From: SB25 sp050180705
GTDB lineage: Bacteria; Bacteroidota; Bacteroidia; Bacteroidales; Tenuifilaceae
Assembly (NCBI GenBank): GCA_050180705.1
Contig: JBFXDX010000019.1
Span: forward strand, 19,183-83,182
Direction: 5' to 3'
DNA length: 64,000 bases
In this document: piece after piece, positions 61,271-64,000 of the stretch
How positions within the stretch are numbered: position 1 is the stretch's first letter
Layout of the letters: each line of letters starts with the position of its first letter
Position numbers and translations under genes: made by a program
Notes under the pieces: generated by a model
The model's input: the letters and a program-made list of their open reading frames with translations, nothing else
Database searches by the model: none
What the model was told of the DNA's origin: nothing

Positions 61271-63166
61271 TTATTTAGGAATTTCGAATGTAAATGTGGT
61301 GCCTTTATCAAGTTCACTCTCAAGCCAGATCTTGCCACCTAGTTTACTTACAAGTTCTTTACAGATTATTAGGCCTAAGCCAATTCCTCTTTCATTGTCT
61401 GTGCCGAATGTAGGGTTTATTGTAGTAGAGGCAAAAATATTATTCTTTTGTTCGTCAGACATTCCCACACCTTTGTCGCAAACTGAGATTCTATAAGATT
61501 CGGTTAAGTTTTCACCGGATACATCAATTGCACCTCCTTGGCGCGAGAATTTAATGGCATTGGATATTAAGTTGCGGAGCACTGTGCTAACAATATAGGA
61601 GTCTGTTTTTACCTCAAATTTTTCAATAATGGTGTTAACTATAGATATGTTTTTATTACTAGCAATAGTAGTTTGATTCTCAATTACATTGTTGATTATA
61701 TTTTTGAGGTCAACTATTTCCGACATTACAACCACTTTATCGGTTTGGATCTGTGCCCAACCTAAAACTTCCTGAAGTATAGCATTGGTCGATTTTCCAA
61801 CTTCGTACAAACTGTTTAATAGCTTTTGATGTTTCTCTTTGTCAATAGTTGCGGGTTCATTCTTTAAGAATTCAGCAATTGCAATGACTGATGATATTGG
61901 ATTTTTTAAATCGTGAGCCAAAATTGAGAATAGTTTATCTTTAGTAGAGTTGAGTTCATCTATCTCGGCCTTTTGTTTTTTGAGGGTTTTTATAACCTTA
62001 TTTTTTTGTTGATGGTGATAAACCGTTACAAAAACTAATATTCCAAGCAGAAGCAAAATGAAAATGTAAAATGTAATCAGAGATCGTTGGTATTTTATTT
62101 GATGGTTCAGTAACGATTCCTTTTCTTTTCTGATTAAATCGTCCTCTTTGCGTTTTAGTTCAAACTTATAGTTTTCGGTCAAATGGGTTATGCGTTCTAC
62201 AAAAAGATTGATTGTAATGCTATCTCCAATTCTGCATGCGCGATCTTTATAGTAGTATGCTTTTTTTATATCGCCAAGCTGGATAAACGAGAAATTTAAA
62301 CCATCATTTGCCTCTTTTGCAATTTGTAAATCACCAAACTTTTCATTCAAAGCTAGGCATTTATTGTAATAGTAAATTGCCTTATTGTAATCTTGAATCT
62401 TATTGTAGTACGATCCAAGATTCATGTATGCTTTGGCAAGTCCTGTTTTATCATTGTTATTGGTGTATATCTCTATTGATTTGGAAATGTTTAAAAAGCA
62501 ACTGTCGTATTCTCCTTTAAGGGATTGAATGTTCCCAATGTTTAATGCCGAGGTGGCGATACCCGAGGTGAAATTTATCTCTTTCCTGAGAAATAATGAA
62601 TTCCTAAAATAAAGAAGAGCCGAATCGAAATTGTTCTTGTATTTGTAGGTAAGTCCTAGAATATTATAAATGTAACTTAATGTGTATTTGTCATCTAGGG
62701 TTGACGAAATTGTTAACCCATATTTGCCAAATTCTAATGCCTTGTCGTAAATCCCAAGTCTATTGTATATATCGGCAATATTATTATAGGCGTATGCTAG
62801 TAATGTTTTGTAGTTGTATTTCTTTGAAATTTCAATTCCTTTAAAATAGTTGTCTAAAGCATGCGAATACATTCCTTGGTTTCGTCGAACAACTCCGAAT
62901 CTATTGTATGCATCTGCAAGTTCGTAGTTTAATGCTAGGCTTTCTGCAAGTTCAATTGCCTTTGTCCCGTATTTTATTGCGCTGGCAGTGTCAATATTCC
63001 GGTATTCCCAGCATAATAGTTTAAGGGTGACGACCTTGGTTGAGTCATCAGGTCTATCAAGCAATTTAAGTAGCCCATTGATTGATTCATTTTGTTGCGA
63101 ATGTACTAATGCTGTGCAGATGCATAGAATCACAAATAGTATCCATTTAAACAACTTTATAACCAT
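61271..63166 (-). CDS. TPR-domain membrane histidine kinase
   Basis: 631 aa. Signal peptide MVIKLFKWILFVILCICTALVHSQ, about seven tetratricopeptide repeats facing the periplasm (about 45-320; YAYNNIADIYNRLGIYDKAL, AYMNLGSYYNKIQDYNKAIYYYNKC), TM at about 355-375, coiled coil, HisKA with KLFSILAHDLKNP and a HATPase domain (NLISNAIKFSRQG, DKGVGMS, GIGLGLIICKEL). No receiver domain or cognate regulator adjacent. Convergent with trkA. Confidence 0.92.
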   Translation of the reverse strand: MVIKLFKWILFVILCICTALVHSQQNESINGLLKLLDRPDDSTKVVTLKLLCWEYRNIDTASAIKYGTKAIELAESLALNYELADAYNRFGVVRRNQGMYSHALDNYFKGIEISKKYNYKTLLAYAYNNIADIYNRLGIYDKALEFGKYGLTISSTLDDKYTLSYIYNILGLTYKYKNNFDSALLYFRNSLFLRKEINFTSGIATSALNIGNIQSLKGEYDSCFLNISKSIEIYTNNNDKTGLAKAYMNLGSYYNKIQDYNKAIYYYNKCLALNEKFGDLQIAKEANDGLNFSFIQLGDIKKAYYYKDRACRIGDSITINLFVERITHLTENYKFELKRKEDDLIRKEKESLLNHQIKYQRSLITFYIFILLLLGILVFVTVYHHQQKNKVIKTLKKQKAEIDELNSTKDKLFSILAHDLKNPISSVIAIAEFLKNEPATIDKEKHQKLLNSLYEVGKSTNAILQEVLGWAQIQTDKVVVMSEIVDLKNIINNVIENQTTIASNKNISIVNTIIEKFEVKTDSYIVSTVLRNLISNAIKFSRQGGAIDVSGENLTESYRISVCDKGVGMSDEQKNNIFASTTINPTFGTDNERGIGLGLIICKELVSKLGGKIWLESELDKGTTFTFEIPK

Positions 63167-63372
63167 TTTTATGAGTCTGAAGTGAAATTAAGAAGTAATG
63201 GAATAGGGTGAAAATATTAATGGAAGTAGATTAATAATGCTTGATAAATGCAGATCTTGTCGAAATATAAAATATCCAACAGCCCTTTCCTAAATATTTG
63301 TTTAGTTAAAAAGGACAGTTGGATAATAAATTCTGAGGTGTTATTGGAATACCTCAATATTCCCTATTAAAT

Positions 63373-63507
63373 TTATGCTTTGTTCGAAAGTTCAGTCTGG
63401 TTAACTTGGCTATATGCAGGACAAGTTTTTTTCGAACAAGAACTAAACGTAATTGCTGCAATAACCAAGAGTAATAGAACTTTTGCTGTTAAACTCGTTT
63501 TCTTCAT
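63373..63507 (-). CDS. Tiny lipoprotein with TCPAY motif
   Basis: 44 aa; lipoprotein signal MKKTSLTAKVLLLLVIAAI then TFSSC lipobox, mature part of about 21 residues: CSKKTCPAYSQVNQTELSNK. Second Cys right after the lipid anchor at CPAY. The next tiny gene upstream (63547-63663) has the same architecture with CPVY. Function not known. Confidence 0.7.
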   Translation of the reverse strand: MKKTSLTAKVLLLLVIAAITFSSCSKKTCPAYSQVNQTELSNKA

Positions 63508-63546
63508 AGTAATTTATTTTATAATTTCAACTTTACTTTAGTAGCC

Positions 63547-63663
63547 TTACTTAGTGTATTCTGCATCAGCGTAAACAGGGCAAGGTATGCTCTTATTACA
63601 TGAGTTCAAAACAACAATACCTAAAAAAACTATTAAAATTAATAAAAATCTCCTTCTTATCAT
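63547..63663 (-). CDS. Tiny lipoprotein with PCPVY motif
   Basis: 38 aa: signal MIRRRFLLILIVFLGIVV then LNSC lipobox, mature part CNKSIPCPVYADAEYTK. It shares C-x5-6-C-P-[AV]-Y with the neighbouring tiny lipoprotein, 39 bases apart on the same strand. Confidence 0.7.
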   Translation of the reverse strand: MIRRRFLLILIVFLGIVVLNSCNKSIPCPVYADAEYTK

Positions 63664-63857
63664 AAACAAAAAAAATAAAATTTGTTTCCCATTCTTTTCT
63701 GCAATTAGGAAAGAAAGTGCAAATTAATGAAATTTATTTGATGAATGCTTCTTAAATATTGATTTGTATCAATTTTTTGATTTCGAAATTTTCCAGAGAT
63801 TGCTTTTTATTATCAGAATGGTTTATAGCAGTTGTACATTTTTCGATAAAAAACAAA

Positions 63858-63876
63858 ACCCCCGAATTTCGGGGGT
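63858..63876 (-). terminator. Terminator after the T9SS cargo gene
   Basis: ACCCCCGAA (63858-63866) pairs with TTCGGGGGT (63868-63876), followed on the minus strand by a T-rich stretch. The 63664-63898 interval holds nothing else recognisable. Confidence 0.75.
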
Positions 63877-63898
63877 CTTGACTATCGATCAAAATATA

Positions 63899-64000
63899 TT
63901 ACTCTTTAATAAGTTTACGTAAGGTAGATTCTCCCTTATTGTTGGTAAACTTAACTAGGTAGATTCCACGAACCAATTCTTGGGTATTGATGTGATTTTC
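63899..64000 (-). CDS. C-terminal end of a T9SS-exported protein (type A sorting domain)
   Basis: Last 33 codons of a protein that continues past the right edge: ELVRGIYLVKFTNNKGESTL then RKLIKE. The pattern G-[IV]-Y-x-V-x3-N plus a basic end (-KLIKE) is the Por secretion system C-terminal sorting domain, type A. It shows that the organism has type IX secretion. What the rest of the protein is cannot be seen. Confidence 0.9.
   Translation of the reverse strand, partial: ENHINTQELVRGIYLVKFTNNKGESTLRKLIKE

Overview
The window is a 64 kb piece of a Bacteroidota chromosome, most likely an anaerobic Bacteroidales/Marinilabiliales-type organism. The evidence is TAnnTTTG promoter boxes with few Shine-Dalgarno sites, a short RpoD, a Rho with a long N-terminal insertion, a type IX secretion (T9SS) C-terminal sorting domain at the right edge, SusC-era-style lipoproteins, a one-piece pyruvate:ferredoxin oxidoreductase (NifJ), and a tmRNA whose tag ends in YALAA. 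No insertion sequence, prophage or CRISPR array was seen.

Layout: 1-8.5 kb holds a truncated S9 peptidase, an RprXY-like two-component system with three 11-bp-spaced operator repeats in front of a divergent secreted protein, a soluble histidine kinase with a SnoaL-like N-terminus, and a lipoprotein nuclease. At 8.5-15 kb are a GC-rich modular repeat cluster, a secreted EreA/ChaN-like protein, umuDC, tmRNA and rho. At 15-16.7 kb are rpoD and rpe.

The centre (16.7-32.8 kb) is a nearly complete aromatic amino-acid supercluster. The trp operon (trpEGDCFBA plus a DAHP synthase) runs left. A pheA-tyrA-aroF/Q-aroB-aroD-aroE-aroA-aroC operon runs right. Back-to-back promoters separate them. The trp side carries a leader peptide with three consecutive Trp codons and a terminator/antiterminator. 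The phe/tyr side carries two consecutive Phe/Tyr-rich leader peptides, each followed by its own terminator/antiterminator. None of these three small ORFs would appear in a normal annotation; I consider them the main discovery. Shikimate kinase is missing from the cluster.

At 32.8-47.4 kb: a subtilase lipoprotein; then a phosphate island (DUF47/PhoU-like protein, a PiT permease fused to a LuxR-type HTH, an OprP-like porin, an LTD lipoprotein, an SdiA-regulated-type propeller lipoprotein, an unknown protein and a CYTH triphosphatase) closed by a strong terminator; then an SLC13 transporter, a Cache-HAMP-GAF sensor and an unknown membrane protein. At 47.4-64 kb: a C1B peptidase, nifJ, a propeller/LytS-type kinase with its LytTR regulator, ruvX, def, comEC, trkA, a TPR histidine kinase, two tiny lipoproteins sharing a C-P-[AV]-Y motif, and the tail of a T9SS cargo protein.
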